Shown here in pieces: positions 50,090 to 62,240 of a stretch of DNA of 64,000 nt. Both the position numbers and the translations under genes were made by a program. Positions within the stretch are counted from its first letter, which is position 1. Each line of letters begins with the position of its first letter. The stretch is taken from contig NC_071399.1 of the NCBI RefSeq assembly GCF_022682495.2, positions 3,639,342 to 3,703,341 of the forward strand. The letters are read 5' to 3'. The notes below the pieces were generated by a model. That model worked only from the letters and a program-made list of their open reading frames with translations. It searched no databases and was not told the origin of the DNA. The DNA is from Desmodus rotundus. Its lineage: Eukaryota > Chordata > Mammalia > Chiroptera > Phyllostomidae.

Positions 50090-50780
50090 CTGAGCGACTG
50101 TGGTGTTCAATCCTGAGTAGACACCGTGGAAGATGGAAAGGCAAAAAGGACAGTGCCCCTGAGTCCGAGGTTCACACAGTGAGAGGGAGTGACTGTGGGT
50201 GAGTTAAAGATGATCGCAAGCCGACCCCGATAACAGAAACAGAGGGAGATGAGCTCGCAGGGGAAGGTGGGATTAATTCCAACCGGGACACCATAGAGGG
50301 CTTTCTGGAGAAGGTATACATCTCTTAAAGAACGGGCGAATTTATGTACTTCTCCTTTCTTTTCTTTTTATTCCTCCCTCTTTTTTCCCTCCATGCCTCT
50401 CTCCGTTTCTGTCTGCCTTTTCCCCTTCCTTCCTCTGTCCATTTGTTCAATAACTATTTCAGAATTCTTATTATGTACCAGTTATGGTGCTGCCCTAATG
50501 GATTGTTCAATCTTGTGGTGAAGATAGAATTTAAGAATTTAAGCAAACGACCACGTTACTTAGCATGAACTGATATAAGGGTTTCTGAGGAAAGTAACCA
50601 ATTGCATGAGCTCTAACAGAGAAGACAGACTTAGACCAGGGGTGCAGGGAAGGCTTGAAACCTGACCTGAATTCTAGAAAATGGGTAGGCGTTGGCTACT
50701 GATAAAGCTGAGTGGGAGACACCATTGCAGGCGTAGGGGACAGCACAGATGTTGGCGAGCCCATGATGCAGACTGGTGAG
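50090..50780 (-). repeat. L2 fragments (reverse)
   Basis: 50440-50530 carries the reverse L2 terminus ('tgttcaataactatttcaga', 'cttattatgtaccagttatg'). 50640-50780 fits the next upstream part in reverse ('ggaaggcttgaaacctgacc', 'gcgtaggggacagcacagat'). 50090-50330 is a weaker match. The element is broken and diverged, and part of the interior is unassigned (a T/C-rich tract at 50347-50440). Confidence 0.5.
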
Positions 50781-50814
50781 AATGTTAATTTTTAAGAGAC
50801 TGTATGGCACACAG

Positions 50815-51135
50815 AGAGATAGCCTGTAGTTGTTAAAACATACTCTGGAGCCAGATTACTTATATTCCCATCCCAGCCCCACTACCTCCCAGCTGTGTGG
50901 CTCAGGCCCTTTCTGACGATACCTCTTGGTCTCATTTTCCTCTCTCTAAATGGGGATGATCGTTACCATCCCTTAAGGATTAAATATATAGAAACATTGT
51001 ATATATTATAAATGAACTAGTAAATATATTACTATGCAATATTCAGATAATGACTGAATATATATTAATTCATTCAATCCTTAAAATTACTTCAGGAAGT
51101 AAGTCCTATTACACATTATATTAATGTATTAGAAT
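50815..51135. repeat. MIR fragments, one sense and one reverse
   Basis: 50815-51000 is sense ('ctctggagccagattactta', 'ccagctgtgtggctcaggcc', 'ctctctaaatggggatgatc'). 51070-51135 is a short reverse piece ('cattcaatccttaaaattac', 'ttcaggaagtaagtcctatt'). Confidence 0.6.
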
Positions 51136-51382
51136 GTAACAGGCATTACAGACATATAGTAGTATATATATTAGAATCTGATATATAAATAAAAATAACA
51201 TGTGGTGTCTTATTATTTTTATTATATCTTTGAGTCCAATTAAAAACCTGAATTCTCTAATTTAATAAATCTGCATTTGGCCATATGTACGTATGACCTT
51301 TTCAATCCTCAGGATTGTTGGATTCCCAGAGTTTTCTTTCAGCGTGTTTTCCTGAAAGAGATCATTTATAGGGCAAAAGCTC
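51136..51382. other. AT-rich low-complexity sequence
   Basis: Repeated ATATAT and TATTA motifs. No gene was seen. Confidence 0.5.
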
Positions 51383-51469
51383 ATCTCTGCCATTTATTTT
51401 TTATTTATTTATTTTTCAAAGTTTTTATTGTTATTCAATTACAGTTGACTGCATTATCTCTGCCATTTA
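51383..51469 (-). mobile_element. 59-bp L1 3'-end stub with perfect target-site duplication
   Basis: The 14-mer atctctgccattta occurs at 51383-51396 and exactly again at 51456-51469. Between them, 51397-51455 is a T-rich start followed by 'tttttattgttattcaatta' and 'cagttgactgcatt', the reverse of a bat-type L1 3' end. It is an extremely short, severely 5'-truncated insertion. Confidence 0.85.
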
Positions 51470-52734
51470 AACTAAGTTGCTGAACTATGATATTCTTCCG
51501 TGGTGGAAACAGTGGGTTGTTTTTTTTTTAGAGAAAGAACACATTTTCAGTGTCTTTTATGAGAGAGTGTCCTAGGATAGTTAAAATAATGCAGCTCCCC
51601 TCCATGTTTTCTTTACTTTAATAACTTATTTTTCTCCAAATCTTTAAGATCCTATCTTTTTTTTTTCAGATTTTCCCAGCTCAATATCCATACCACATAG
51701 TTTTCCTGTATCCGTGATTGTACCTGTTGACATATAAATATTTATTTTCATGTCATGTCCTTGAGTCCAGGAACTTCTGTGCTGTAGCCTTGATGTTCTC
51801 TGTTCTGGCCTAGATAGCTAATCTTTGATAATTTTGAACAATAAAACATCCAGCTTTAGAGTTTCAATACTCATAATCAACTTCTCTTCTATTATGATTT
51901 CCCCCAGGTTTAAATCAATTCCTGTCCATTGGACCCCTATTTAAGCCCACCATTATATCAATTTATGTGATGGCATCACGCATGGTCCAGAACATATAAA
52001 CATGTAGAGAGCACAGTCACGCAGGCATCTGCTGTGTCTTTCCAAGCAGGTAATTAACCTTTGAGGGTAGAGACACGCTTGTAACTCTCTTGTCTCTTTC
52101 CAGTGCTGGGCTCCCCACTAAGCAGCTGTTCAGGAAATGCTGGCTGGATTACACTGAGAACCTACTTGGGCCAACTTCTCAGCTTGTAAGTAAAAATGGG
52201 AGCTTAAGTCACTGCGAAAGAAATTATCTTCAAGTTTGTTCAATTGTTTTTAAGAAAAAAAGAGACTTGCCCATTTTCATCTGCTAAATTGTCCTACAAA
52301 AACTATACCTGAATAAAATAATAAGATTTCCTGGTGGTATATTGCATGTTTGGAATGAAGTCCAGTGACTTGGGTTTTGAAAATGGGCTAGAAAGATGTA
52401 AAATGATGAGCTACTGTATTTTTATAGCAACTAAGTTGAATGTTTGACAATGGTTATAAAAATACGCCATGTGAAAATATCTCTCTGCTACATCATTCTC
52501 CCGAGAGAACTGGTACAACAGACTTCAGGTCCCAAAGATAAAAGCCCAAGACTGGAAACTGTCAGCTCATCATTTGGTCTTCAGACACCCCAATTTAACA
52601 GCATACTGAAAATTACCGCCAGGAAAACCCAATCATCCCCTATGAGTGACAGTGTTCATACTTAACTTATTGATATGAGGGTGTGAATTTAATTGTCCAC
52701 CTGCATTTCCAATTGGTAAAAAGACTAAAGTTTT
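51470..52734. other. Mostly unique sequence
   Basis: A possible L2 3'-end fragment (sense) lies at 52060-52150 ('ttgagggtagagacacgctt'). No gene was seen. Confidence 0.35.
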
Positions 52735-53075
52735 ATATGTGACGATAGACAAGACAGAAACAGACTGATAGATGCAGAGAACAGACTGGTGAGTGCCAGA
52801 GGGGAAGAGCACTGGGGGGCTGGGTGACAAAGGTGGAGGGATTGAGAAGGACAGACTGGCAGTCACAGAACAGTCACGGATATGAAGTACAGCACAGGGA
52901 GAATGCTGTAATGAATGAATGTGTGTGGTGCCAGGTGGGGACTGGCAGAATTGGGGGGAGCCTTTATAGAGTGATTGTCTAACCATTATGTTGTACACCT
53001 GAAAATAATACAGAATAATATGAGTGTAAACTATCGTTGAAAGATAAAATTTAAAGTGGTAAATTTTAAAAAATC
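52735..53075 (+). mobile_element. L1MA-like 3' end (sense)
   Basis: In order: 'agaacagactggtgagtgcc', 'gggtgacaaaggtggaggga', 'acagtcacggatatgaagta', 'tgtgtggtgccaggtggggac', 'gtctaaccattatgttgtac' and 'acctgaaaataatacagaat'. An A/T-rich tail follows. This is the L1MA-type 3' end seen widely in carnivores, horses and bats. Confidence 0.75.
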
Positions 53076-55550
53076 ACTCGGAGTGTGTATACTATATGAC
53101 TTGTTTTGTATAATACTCTGTCCAGGTACTCTGTTCTTTGAATTAAGACCATATGAAATAAATTGTGCGAAAACTTTAATGAACTTCCTTTAAGTTTTTC
53201 TGTTGGAATTCCAACGTAAGCACATGTGAATCCTCCAGCCACATACTTTTCTACTTCCTCGTTAGTTGCTTTTCTGCTCTGACTCTGTTCTTCTTTTGGA
53301 AAGACTTCTTCTTCCTAGTGGAACTCCCTTGGATGCTGAGTGGGGGCAGTGGGGGGAGCATGGCCCAGCATGGAGGGTGTGGAGTGTTCTCTCTGCTGGG
53401 GGTGGAGTGGGGTTGGGGGGTGGGGCGCATGGAGGAGCAACAGGGAGGAGAGACACAGGCATCTCGGCCCCGGGGAGGTGGGCAGGCTGCATCATGTGGG
53501 CAATTGGGAACCAAAGAAATAGAGATAACTTTCCCTCACTTTCCAGTCTTTGCTCCCATGTGCATTATTGAATGCACACATTTCGGCTCTCTGTTTGATA
53601 GTTTTGGTTTCAGTCATAAAATGGTGTAATATTTTAATTATTTTTCAGTCTGTATTTCTCCCTTTTCCTTTTTTTTTTTTTTTAACAAAGAAAGGAGAGT
53701 AAATCTTTTTCTCCTGCAATTACAGAGAAGCATTTCACCAAACATGATGGTTTTTTTTGGAGGGAATGCCCTGATGCAAAAGAAACCACCTCTGTCTGAA
53801 TGACATAAAGAACCAAAACGCAGTCCTCCTGAGACCCGGAACACTGCAGAAAGTTCCTGCCGAGTGAAGTTCAATGGGTAAAAACGACCCTGCCTTCTGT
53901 TTTGCCGCAGTAACTTGTTTTGCCAGGTGCGGCTGTCGGTAAATGAATATACCTCTCCTTGACGGTGCCTGTGAAACAAAGGATAGGATGATTTCTCACC
54001 AGATTTTCTCTCAAAATGAGATAATAGATTGTTGAGGCAAAGCCAGAAAGTCAATCAGGCTAATCACAGTACCAGACCTGTAATAATGAAATCTCCCCAT
54101 TGTACCGGAGCTCATATTGGGCTGATGAATTGATTGTGATCCTTTATTTGTATTATGCCCTTGATTGTGGCTATCTGGGAAGTAATAAATGGCTTCATTA
54201 AATGGGTAGCTAATTAAATAACTACCTGGATACCAATAAACAGATGAACATAGAAACCAAAGATGTTTAACAGAACTTAAATAAAGGCACAGTTGAGCAT
54301 CATTGTTTCCAGTTTCTTGCCAAACATTAATTACCTCTTTTATATAAACAACCGAGATTATAATACAGTCATTTTAAGATTAGGGAAAAATTAATGGAAG
54401 TGTTGAGTGCTCAATTTATTGGCAAAGCTTTCAGAGGTGACTGGCATTTATACAGAATCTATCCTGAAATTGTCTTCTAGTTTCTTAACTGGAACAGAAT
54501 TTTACTTTTAGGACTTAACCCATACATTTCCAATTGGGCTACTGTTACTAACATATTACTTACTAAGTTCTAAATAAACATCGACTATACCTATTTCTAA
54601 CTGCACTCTCACCACTAAATCCTTAGCTTGGTTTCTGCCACATATAGGATGCATATTTATTAATTCATTTATTAAATGAATCACTTAGTAATTAAATGAA
54701 TTCACTTAGAGATTAAATGAATCCACAAATACACAGAAGTGGTAGTGAGATAGAAGGAGTCAACAGTTAATAACTCCACGTCCTCACAGAACTCCCAACG
54801 GTGGGAAGACATTAGCAGTGGGAAAGCAATCTAAATGCAGTGCTGACAATGTGTTTAAATTCAGACCTATGTCTAAGCTCAGGTTAGTGGACGTGGTCGT
54901 CAGGAAAAGTGGCACCTAAGATGCATTGTGATAGGAATTAATACTCAGTCCAGGGAGAGTGTGTGGGGGAGGATATTATTGCTGATGTTGCAGAAGTCGG
55001 AAGATATCAGGTAATGAATGTATTTTCATGCCAGCATCTGGTGGGTGAATTTTATCTTGAAAATTAGTTCAGAGATTGGGATTTTCAATAATAGCATAAT
55101 CAGGTTTGAATTTTAGAATGATTTGAAAACCTGTTAATGCAATATTAGTTGATTAATTCAGGGGTTAATTGATGGATGGACTTGACCACTCACTGATTCC
55201 TTTGACCACACCCTGGCTCTAACATTCTGGTTAGCTTCATCCCCGTATCAAGGACCCTACTCTCCCAGGGGACCCTCCTATGCTCCAGGTCACACTTCAA
55301 AGACCTGAATGAACCCTAGTCATTCTTTGATCTCATCTGGATTTATAAAACACGGATTCTACCAGCTTTTCATTGTCCCTCACCTCTCCCGTCGGCTCAC
55401 TTCTTTCCTTCCCCAGCTTACATTATATGACATAACCATTTCTTCCACCCCCCTCCATTGAAATAACTCCAACTCTGCTTAAATCCACCTCTGCTTTGCA
55501 TTTATTTGACTTCAGGCTGCTGAAGAAAAGTAGACGGCTCTGCTTCCTGG
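53076..55550. other. Unique sequence with an enhancer-like block and a tandem repeat
   Basis: 53255-53520 is G-rich on the plus strand with chance frames. 53880-54310 is a clean, repeat-free stretch rich in homeodomain-type TAAT/ATTA sites (for example 'gctgatgaattgattgtgat' and 'gtagctaattaaataactac'), of the look of deeply conserved non-coding elements. 54671-54726 holds a 20-21-bp unit (attaaatgaat(t)cacttag) repeated nearly three times, with a 9-bp inverted repeat at 54663-54681. Confidence 0.45.
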
Positions 55551-55559
55551 CAATTCTAT

Positions 55560-56130
55560 TTCTTTTATTCTCTATTTCACTGCAAAAATAAAAACAAGCA
55601 GAAAAGAACCTTGATGATCCCACCCACATCTACCAACCTACTTGCCTCAGCAGCCAATCTGCCTTCACTTCTGTCATGATGGATGAGCTGTCTCTTCCCA
55701 TCTAAGGCTGACCCTTCCTCTTGTGCTGCATTCCTCCACTCTGCTCCAAGTCAAAGTCGTTGCTCCAGAATTTCCTCCCTACCTTCTCCCCATCGCTAGG
55801 TTTTCCCTTTTCAGGGTCATTTCCATTGACACACAAACGCCCTATGCTATTCTTCACGGTAAACAAACAAACAGACAAAAACAACAACTCTTCCTTGAAC
55901 TTGACTTCAACTCTAGCTAGCCTTCCAATGTCTGTTCCCTCTTACTGAAAGATTACCCCCAAAAGTTGTCTCCTTTCTTCTCTCCTTCCATTCTTTCTTG
56001 AACTCATAATAATTAATATTTTATTACCCTCCCGTGATATTAAAACAGCTCTTGTCAGTGACCTAGAGATTGTTAAGTCCAATGGCCATTTCTCTGGTTG
56101 TAGCTGCTTCAGTTGGGCTCCTCACATGGA
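55560..56130 (+). repeat. L2 LINE fragment (upstream coding part)
   Basis: The segment 'acccacatctaccaacctac' and 'tggatgagctgtctcttccc', then 'ctaaggctgacccttcctct' and later 'aacagctcttgtcagtgacc', follows the L2 coding region upstream of and overlapping the start of the window's first copy. There is no reading frame. Confidence 0.65.
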
Positions 56131-56629
56131 ATGGTTGGTGACGCCCTCTACTCTGAAGCACTGAGGCCAGTGGAGAGTTTGGCTGAAGGTCGGTTAGGGA
56201 CTGGAGGATTGAGGGGGTCAGGTGAATAGTTTCATATTAAATATGTTCATTAGGTAAAAAAAAAATATCACGGTTATATAATATTTTATTATCTTCTAAG
56301 GTCGCCTAGAAACTACAGGATATTTTTTTGGCTAATCAAAGTCAAATTTACTCATGTTTTTACCTCTTTTGTGGACAAGGTAAAGATCTATGATTTCTTT
56401 GATTTCATTTAATTTCTTACAAATTTTATTAATTGAATTTTAATGGTGTACCTCTAAAACCCTATAACATATTGAATTTATTGTAATATTATTTTATACG
56501 ACTGATATTCAATTGGATTTACCACGTATCTTCTGCATTGTTCTGTATCCCTTCTTGCATTTCCTTGTTTGCAATTGTAGACTTTTTCTTACTACCAACT
56601 CTCTTTAATATTCTCTTAGTATACTTCTG
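56131..56629. other. Unique AT-rich sequence
   Basis: Nothing recognised. Confidence 0.4.
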
Positions 56630-57320
56630 TTTGTGATGAATTCTCTGCTTTTATTTATCTGATGTCTTTCTTTTATTCTCATTCTTGAAGGGTATCTTCA
56701 CCAACAAAACTGTAGGGTGGCATAATTTAATGTCACCACTACCTCTGGCTTCCATGGTGCGTTCTGGAAAGTAAGTTCTTAGTTTAACTCTTTCTCCTTT
56801 GAAGGTAAAATGCCTTTTTTTCTCTATCTGCTTTTAAATTTCATCTTTATATTTAACATTCAAGAATGTTAGTATGATATTTAAAAATATTTGCCCAACA
56901 TGTATAACCTGCTTCAATTTATTTTTAGGTTTCAACAGGTTTGAAATTCCTAGCCATTTTATTTTCAAATTTTCTGCTGCCTTAGTCTCTCTCTTTTTCT
57001 GTTGGAACTACCATCCCCATTTGTTGGACCTGCTCACTCTATTCCTTAAGTCTGTCACCTCCCATCTTTCCAAACTTCTGTGTCTTTGTGCTACCCTCAG
57101 TTTCTTCTAACCTGTCCTTTAATTCACTGATTCCACCTGTGACTATTCTGCTGTTAAACCCACCTATTGGTTTCTTAGTTTTGCTATTATTCATCTTTTT
57201 TTCAACTTTGCTTTATCTAATGTTTTACTGCTCTGCCCAATTTTTCAATCCTGTTTTTGTTTACTGGGACATAAGAAGCAGAATTATTTTAAATTCACAT
57301 CACAGCTCCAGTTGATCTGT
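56630..57320 (-). mobile_element. Ancient L1ME-type 3' untranslated region (reverse)
   Basis: The plus strand reads, in order, 'acctctggcttccatggtgc', 'cctttgaaggtaaaatgcct', 'ttttctctatctgcttttaa', 'aatttcatctttatatttaa' and 'taattcactgattccacctg', then 'ctgctgttaaacccacctat'. That sequence order is the reverse of the L1ME-type 3' untranslated region. Confidence 0.75.
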
Positions 57321-57409
57321 TTTCACTGCCATTGGATTCTGCTCTTTAAAAGCATGTCTTCTCATGGGCCGGGGTATTTTCTCTTTTTATTGGTTGATTA
57401 GTTGATTTG

Positions 57410-57648
57410 TTTTCAACTAGGGGAAATTGTGTACCTCCACCCCATGCAGGGGAACTTTGGTGATATCAGGAGACATTTCTGGTGGTCACAACTAGGAGGG
57501 AAGATTAAAAAGGAGCTCCTGGAATTTAGTGGGCAGGGGCCAAGGATGCTGCTAAACAGCTTACAACACACAGGGCAACCAGCACTGCCTCCAACAAAGA
57601 ACTATGAAGCTCTGAATGCCCAAAATACCCACACTGAGAAACCCTAGG
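57410..57648 (+). mobile_element. MER20-like hAT-Charlie DNA transposon relic
   Basis: Contains 'ggggaactttggtgatatca', 'ggagacatttctggtggtca', 'caactaggagggaagatt' and 'gggccaaggatgctgctaaa'. It ends in 'acactgagaaaccctagg'. This matches the MER20-type consensus as I recall it, close to its full length of about 220 bp with an extra insertion of a few bases. The name is from memory, but the hAT-Charlie assignment is firm. Confidence 0.75.
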
Positions 57649-57649
57649 A

Positions 57650-59144
57650 GACAGCAAACAGATCTGCTTAGGTGTTAGGACTTGGTCAAGGAAGAAAAGC
57701 ACAGAAAAAAACAGACCAAATTTGAAGACAATATCAAGCAGAAACATGTCCAAATCACCTACGGGAACAAGATTGCTATCCTCAGGAACACTGATAATAG
57801 GAATATCAGCAGAGCTGTGGGTGGCATCAAGTGAGAACTGGGGAGACAATGACCACATGGACAGGAGCTTATCTGAGCGTGCCTTACACTAGTTTCCCTG
57901 GGGCGTTTAGCGATTACGCACATCCCGGCCCATTTGTTCCTGATTGCGGTAAAGCCCAGGCTCGGTTACATCACTAAGGTGCATGTCATCAAGTTTTAGA
58001 GGAAACAAATTCACAAGATGCTCCATAAAAGTAATCTCTGCTTTTTGGCACTTGAGTCTATCAAGCATTGATGAGGCAAGCAGGAAACCTAATGAAAATA
58101 ATACAAGGAAATCTTTGCATCAACACCCATCCCTAATGTCTCAGCTATCGGGTCATTGTTTTTGCTTCTCTCCCTGGAAGCTGTGTCCGCAGCCAACATA
58201 GGAAACCCGGATTTTAAACAAGGCTAAGTAGTCATTTTGACCACATGACCGAGCTGCTCAAGTAGTGCCAACCCTGCCTCAAAGAAGATGGAGTGGCTTT
58301 TAAGTGTGTTTATAGCATAGCTTCCCTCTGTCTCTCATGCACAAGCACAGAGACAAACTCCCACCTACAGCCACTGGAATAGGGATTTTAGTGTTTGTGA
58401 AGTAGCCACCGATTTTCCCCCAAAGGAACATTCACAAACAATTGATATAGGTTTAAATAGCATTGCTTCGTTGGCAAGGATAGCAATGGGATTAATTTGA
58501 TGCTTTGTGATGACTCCCTTTCGCTCTTAACTCTGGTGCAAAGGACCACTTTGTAAAATTATCATCGTTTCATTTTATCTGTGAAGAGAGTTGAAGATGG
58601 GAATGACTCCTTGTTCTGCCCACTACCGTATCTAGATGAAGAGGTTAACAGGCCCCTAGGACGAGGGAACAGCCCCAGGATGTGAGTCCCATCAGGGCGT
58701 GTTTACTGAGGTTGGCAGAGTGCGTGATGGGCTGGAAGGCAGGGTGGGGACAGGATATCCTCATCATCAGGCACACATCGCTTTCCTCATCATTAGTGTG
58801 GTGGGGTCACATGCCGTGTCCTGGTTCAAACACTTAGAGGACCAGAAACTGAGCCCACCCTTCCATCAGCTTCAAAGTTTGATGATTGCCCATGGAAACT
58901 TGCAATGTCCTGTCTGGAGAATGTGGTCAGATGAAGAGGGTTTAAGAAGTGGCCTGGTGGCACTGTGCGGAGGGAAAGGAATGTCTGCAAGGTGCAAAGG
59001 AAGCACAGATGGCCAGCGCACTGGCAGAGAGCAAGGCCGCCAGCAGGACCATTGAGGTTAGAACAGGCACGAGTCTCTCAATGCTCCAAGTGTCATTTCG
59101 GCCTGAAAAGTAAGAAACGGCAGCGATTACCCCAGGACATGAGC
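57650..59144. other. Unique sequence
   Basis: Nothing recognised. A plus-strand stretch of about 118 codons near 58699-59055 has no domain. Confidence 0.4.
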
Positions 59145-59310
59145 AGTCATTTTACTGGGGCCTTGGTGCATGGTAGGAGTTCAATAAATGCTTATTCTTA
59201 AAAATCACAGAGTCAGCACCCATGTTATGCCAGGCACTGTCCTGGAGACATAGAAATACAAACAAAATGAGGACATGGTTTCTGAAATCCAGGAATTAAA
59301 AAGGGGGTTG
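59145..59310. repeat. L2/MIR end fragments
   Basis: 59145-59190 ends 'aataaatgcttattct' like an L2/MIR 3' terminus (sense). 59200-59310 looks like a reverse L2 piece ('gttatgccaggcactgtcct'). Both are small and diverged. Confidence 0.45.
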
Positions 59311-59339
59311 GAGGTGACAGATTCCCTAATCGGGGTTTA

Positions 59340-59530
59340 CGGTGGGTTGGGAAATTAGGGCCATTGGCCAAAGATGGTGCACTGCTCATTTGTACAAATA
59401 AAGTTTTGTTGGAAGACAGCTCTCCCCCTTCACTTCCTGGTATATATTCTCTATGCTGTGCTTTCACACCACAGCAACGGGGTTAAATGGCTGCAGCTGT
59501 GACCACATGGCCGTCCATGGTGGATTGCAA
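59340..59530 (-). mobile_element. hAT-Charlie-like DNA transposon relic
   Basis: 'tacaaataaagttttgttgg' then 'aagacagctctcccccttca', plus 'gctgtgctttcacaccacag', matches the reverse of a well-known Charlie-type repeat. The ends are not well preserved, and the family name cannot be settled without alignment. Confidence 0.5.
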
Positions 59531-59599
59531 CACAGCCCCCCAGTGGTGCGGATGTAAAACGGAATTAGGAGTATCTTTATGTACTGCTATGTGGAATCC

Positions 59600-59830
59600 C
59601 AGGGTGCATTATTAAATGAAAAAGAGGCTTCAGAAGAATGTTTACAATAAAATTCATGTGTGTTTTTGTGTGCATACTCGCTTACACTTTCAGAAAGAAA
59701 CAATGGAAGGTTAACCCCAAAACTAATGAAGATATTCACTTCCAGGGACAGGTAGGGCACAGAGAGGCGGAGGCAGGGGTGCAGCTGAGCTTCTATGCAC
59801 ATTTTAATTTTTTACTTTGGCTTTGGGACT
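59600..59830 (+). repeat. Old L1M/L1ME 3' end (sense)
   Basis: 'aaatgaaaaagaggcttcag', 'aagaatgtttacaataaaat', 'tttcagaaagaaacaatgga', 'acattttaattttttacttt' match the order of an ancient L1 3' end, with many changes. Confidence 0.45.
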
Positions 59831-62074
59831 ATGCAATGTCTTATATAGTATTGAATCTAAAACATATATATAAACAAAAGAACCTCTCTCCCACCCTAGG
59901 AAGATCTACAACTCACTAAAAAATAAATGTTGGTTGGTTGGAAATAAATCTTAACAGTAATATGGCAATAAGCGGCTAAACAATGCAGACAGTTAGATGG
60001 ATGAGTCCATTTATTTTTATTGAGAAGAATTACCACGAGAAAAAAGTCTCTCTATATGTCATTAGATTCTAAATCAATTACTGAGGTTTTGATGTTTGCC
60101 AAGAATAAGATCTAATATTGCAAAATGTTTTCTTGTCCTCTGGGTATAAAAAGTAAACAAAACATGAAAATTAGACCAAAATGTTTACATTATGATCAAC
60201 GAGGAGAAGGGAGGGATCTTTGATCTGGTTTGCCTCCTTTTTTGCCTTCTCAGGTTTCTCTACTGTGAGGGTTATAAAATCTCTTACGTCATCAGATTTC
60301 ATGGGCTTGTCGCAAAGCTGACCCCAGCGGAATCGTCCACTCATTCCCGGTCCTGCCTGTTCCCCAGCATGTACTGGTGAGCACTCCTGGGCTGCCCAGT
60401 TTGCATGGCATTTGGAGGGTCCTTCCTGATTGTCTGAAATTTCCTTCCAGACTTCACTTGCCTTCTAGAAATAGCCATCAACACGAATATTTTCAAATGG
60501 TTTTGTTGTTTTAAACACTACCAGTTGTTCAAGTAAGGCAAACTAAAAAATAAAAACTAGGGGAAATATTTATTAGAAATCGAACAAAGGTCCATACCGC
60601 ACCATGAATGCCGTGGACAGTGCAGTTGGGAAATGGCCAAGGAATTCTCGGTCACTCAGATGGTGGGAACTGTGCCGAGGAAAGTCCCTCAGACACATCG
60701 CGGTGTGTAAGCTGAGGCTGCAGCTGAGAGAATCACCAGCCTTGGTTTAGAAACCTCCCTTTCTTTTGCTTGTTCCATCCAAGTGGAGTAAAGTGCCACG
60801 CCAGAAAGTTTCTTGGGAGATTTCTGAATGAAATTGAGCAGAATTGGAGAGTTTATTGTGAAAATATAGCTGCTGCCATAGTGCACGCATTATTACTTGA
60901 TTTTTTTCCCCCAAAGATAAACAACTCTTTTTGATGCCCTATCTTCTCTATAACGAAGGAACTTGGATCTGGGTCTACTTCAAAAATGTCCACAAAAGGT
61001 GAAATACCACGCTGCATGTTGCTGCTTTTTTCCATCACCATGGAAACTTTTATCATTTTACTTAAAAAAATCAGAAGGGAAAGAATTGCCAAATGTTAAT
61101 AGGTTTCTTTGGTCTAACAGTAGGAATAAATCAAAAACATTTGGGACCCCAAACATACAGATAGTATTTGCTATTTCAAAATGTTTCAAGAGCCCCCTGA
61201 AAAGAGGTTTGAAAGTTAAAAAGCCCCAGTGCCTCCCCAAATGTGTCCACACTTTATCACCGGTGGGTAAGGTCACACACGTTTCCAATCAAAGTTAGTT
61301 TCTCAGACACCCAGTATCGCACTGTGTTTCCAGTAGAGCGAAAGTAATATAATCAAGGAAAAATTAAGACATTTTATGAAATATAATGAGCATCAGATTC
61401 CTCATGCACTTTTTGGTGATTCTGTTTTTTTACGTGCAATGTTCACAACATTTTTATATCATGTGATTACTTCTGGTATCAATTATCTTCCCTTGAATGT
61501 GGGAATTCAGAATGCTCATCCTGTCCCACAAAGCTCTTAATCCATTTCTAATCCCACAGACTTATCCTGGAGGACCGAAGACGTTTACGTTTGGTGAACG
61601 TCCAGCTCTCTCATCCCCCGCACTTGCAGCACTTCATGCCGGGAGAGAGGACTCTCCAATCCTTCCTTTTTGTTTTTATCATCACAGAACAGAAAGACCC
61701 AATATGTGACATGTTAAAAAAAAAAGCCCAAATAAACAAACAAACAAAAACAACCAAAACCAGCTACAAGAGAAGAGATGTGATGACTTTGGCAAATGTA
61801 AACAGAACATAGATAAGGAACCACTGGCAGTTCCCTTATTAGCATCAAGCTGGCCATGTGTATTGGGTGACAGAGACACACAGGTCCCTGTGCCACCCCG
61901 CAGAGGGAAGCTAATGAACTAACAGCGCTGGAGCTCACAGAGAGTACGAACCACACTGGGACATTGCTATGAACACCAGAAAGCTGGGGCTGTGGGGCTG
62001 AACTTCTGCTGGTGGCCAGGCCAGACACAAGGATCACATGCAGGCTCTGAAGCCAGCCTCTGGGCGGGTTCCTG
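59831..62074. other. Unique AT-rich sequence
   Basis: No gene or named repeat was recognised. Confidence 0.4.
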
Positions 62075-62240
62075 TCCTGACGGCCTAGGAAGTGGAGAAG
62101 TGACCTTGCCCTCGGTTCCTTTGTTTCCTCATCTGTAAATTGGACACAATAATGGCGCCTCCTTCACAGGGTTACTGTGAGATTTTAGTGACTTAATCTT
62201 GGGTGCAATGAACACAAAGCCTGGCATAGAAATATGGCAT
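62075..62240 (+). repeat. MIR SINE
   Basis: 'agtgaccttgccctcggttc', 'ctttgtttcctcatctgtaa', 'attggacacaataatggcgc' and 'ttcacagggttactgtgaga' then 'aaagcctggcatagaaata' form a good MIR. Confidence 0.85.

Noticed and set aside
57402..57647. 81-codon plus frame
   Set aside because: Lies wholly in the MER20-like transposon relic.
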